From Symsagittifera roscoffensis (Eukaryota; Xenacoelomorpha; Acoela; Convolutidae), in assembly GCF_963678635.1 (NCBI RefSeq), contig NW_026971570.1, positions 1-22,159 on the forward strand: a DNA stretch of 22,159 nucleotides, read 5' to 3'. Both the position numbers and the translations under genes were made by a program. Positions 20,848-22,159 of the stretch are shown here, piece by piece. Each line of letters starts with the position of its first letter. Positions within the stretch are counted from its first letter, which is position 1. The notes under the pieces were generated by a model. That model was given only the letters and a program-made list of their open reading frames with translations, was not told where the DNA came from and made no database searches.

Positions 20848-20938
20848 CTTTCATGAACGATCACCTCAGAGACAGTTAACAGTTCACGATGACCATCCCC
20901 ACCTGTGAAGTCACCAACATGCACCCAGATTGCTTGAG
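20848..20938 (-). CDS. S1-family serine protease homologue, internal 91-nt exon
   Basis: On the minus strand a good acceptor (gtttttatttcag) precedes ctcaagcaatctgg and a donor reads AG|GTTAATAG. The open frame gives AQAIWVHVGDF, then DGHRELLTVSEVIVHE, the usual S1 pattern of a xVxxGDxxxxxGxEQxxxVxxxIxHP-type strand pair that lies between the catalytic His and Asp. The exon ends in AG, and joining it to the first base C of the exon ending at 15221 gives AGC (Ser). This produces VIVHESFNSLNHQHDIAML, which matches the family spacing into the Asp motif exactly. It enters in phase 1, so the preceding exon must supply one base. That exon, expected to hold the AAHC-like histidine motif, is not seen in the rest of the window. 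Confidence 0.82.
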
Positions 20939-22159
20939 CTGAAATAAAAACATGCAATTACTCGGAGGAATATTTGTTTCTTCAAAAACACAGAATATTT
21001 TTTAAACCCAGGCTTGATATGTCCAAGTTGTCTGTGTTTCGGCTATATTCGACCGATGAAAATCAATTCGACTGCGTTCGACCAACTAAAAACAAATCGA
21101 TCGAGTTTAATATATCCGTCTAAGCATTATCACAATTGAGTGGAATAACTCTTCAGAAATTGGTTAATTTTTCTAAAGCTACTAAAAACTTAGCAGCTTT
21201 TATTAAAAAAGTCTCACGCAGAACCAAAACCTTATAAAACATTTTTGCATCTTTCTGAATTTCATTTACAAAAAAAAGTAGCATAGTCTTGTCAAAGCGA
21301 TAAACAAACAATTATAATTGATAACACGGATCTGATAACTTTGCTTATGTAGGTTTCAAAGAATCGGGGAAAAAGGCAGCAAAATAAGTTTTTCATTTTT
21401 TTACTTACTAACAATTTCCCGTCGTACCAATTTACTACATACCATTTAAACTGTGCTCGCAGTTCCGCTGATGAGAAAAAAAATTAAATTTTATCTAATA
21501 TTGTACAAGCTTTGGCCTTTTCTACCCAATTTTGGCGTTAAAAGGGCCTTTGACTTTTAAAGTATGAAGGAATTCAATAAAAATCAAAGAACAAATCAAA
21601 ACATCAAAACTTGGAGCGTTTGAGCATAAACACTTTTTTCGCAAAACACGCTTTTGATAGATGTAAAGCTGTCAATCAAGGTCTGCTACGGTCATTTTCT
21701 GAACTAAATAAGTTTTTACCTGAAAAAAGTATATATATGAGGTGGGGGGGGGGTTCCAAACCTGATTTCGTCTTCTTTGAGTTTGTACAAATACATGACA
21801 TTGTAAATTTATAATTAATTAAAGCTATAATTGACGGACGCTTTTTTCTTCTCTTACCTCTTTGGTATGACCTTCTGACATCCACTTTAGGTAGACCAAC
21901 CCTTATGTTTTCTAAAGGCGCCTTGGGAGCCAATATACGCTAATTTTAAAGGGAAGCGTATGCCAAAAAATTGCAATTTTTAATTCAAAAGTTTCTAGAA
22001 AGTGCCCAAAAACGGCTGTTTTGACCTGTGTTTATTTTCAAGAATTTGCCTACATCGCAAAAGATGTAGGCAAATTCTTTACAGCTAAAATGGAATTTGC
22101 TTTGTTGTTTCGTGAGGCACATAATTAATTGATTTCATTCGATTATTTTTCACTTCTAT
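20939..22159 (-). other. Probable upstream intron of the protease gene; no further exon supported
   Basis: The acceptor at 20939-20940 implies an intron running leftward in transcript sense from beyond this stretch. I searched the minus strand for the family AAHC motif and did not find it. The stretch holds AT-rich sequence, a G10 run at 21744-21753 and the hairpin at 22040-22079. One weak exon candidate ending at 21858 is discussed under the findings. Confidence 0.5.
22040..22079. repeat. Perfect 17-bp inverted repeat with 6-base loop
   Basis: aagaatttgcctacatc (22040-22056) is the exact reverse complement of gatgtaggcaaattctt (22063-22079), separated by gcaaaa. A 17-bp perfect stem with a short loop is unlikely by chance at a given place. 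It is not followed by a run of T that would suggest a transcription stop. Confidence 0.9.

Overview
The window looks like AT-rich, gene-poor nuclear DNA from an animal. The only gene I can support is a trypsin/chymotrypsin-like (S1) serine protease homologue on the minus strand. It is split by an intron with matching GT..AG boundaries and matching codon phase, which rules out a bacterial or plasmid source. The decayed retroelement carries an integrase of the Ty3/gypsy kind with an SPxEAHxGR-type motif, which would fit an invertebrate such as a larvacean or crustacean. That taxonomic guess is weak inference.

Layout. Positions 1-10260 are a tandem array of a long, non-coding, T-rich unit. Copies 1-4 have starts spaced by 1705, 1721, 1728 and 1736 bp. 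Copy 5 is rearranged and copies 6-7 belong to a shorter ~1.1 kb form. A block of about three units (roughly 915-6185) is nearly identical and sits inside much older, diverged copies, so it looks like a recent amplification within an old array. The array probably continues beyond the left edge. Positions 10261-14500 are low-complexity T-rich DNA in which I see no gene.

Positions 14500-20938 hold the 3' part of the protease gene, read right to left. A 91-nt exon (20848-20938) joins in phase to the terminal coding exon (14738-15221), which includes the stop codon. The product lacks the catalytic serine: GDEGGP stands where GDSGGP is expected. The exon that should carry the catalytic histidine is not visible and presumably lies right of the window. 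The 5.6-kb intron between the two exons is filled with mobile-element debris. This comprises a minus-strand hydrophobic, membrane-anchor-like open segment (16330-16631), a plus-strand gag-like set of broken open segments (16823-17352), a plus-strand broken integrase (18304-18792 and a little beyond), and a ~944-bp terminal-inverted-repeat, foldback-like element (19356-20299). A 22-base C run (G run in the transcript) lies just inside the 5' end of this intron.

Positions 20939-22159 are probably upstream intron of the same gene. They contain a perfect 17-bp hairpin at 22040-22079 and nothing else I can support. Similarity statements are by eye; no alignment or database search was possible.
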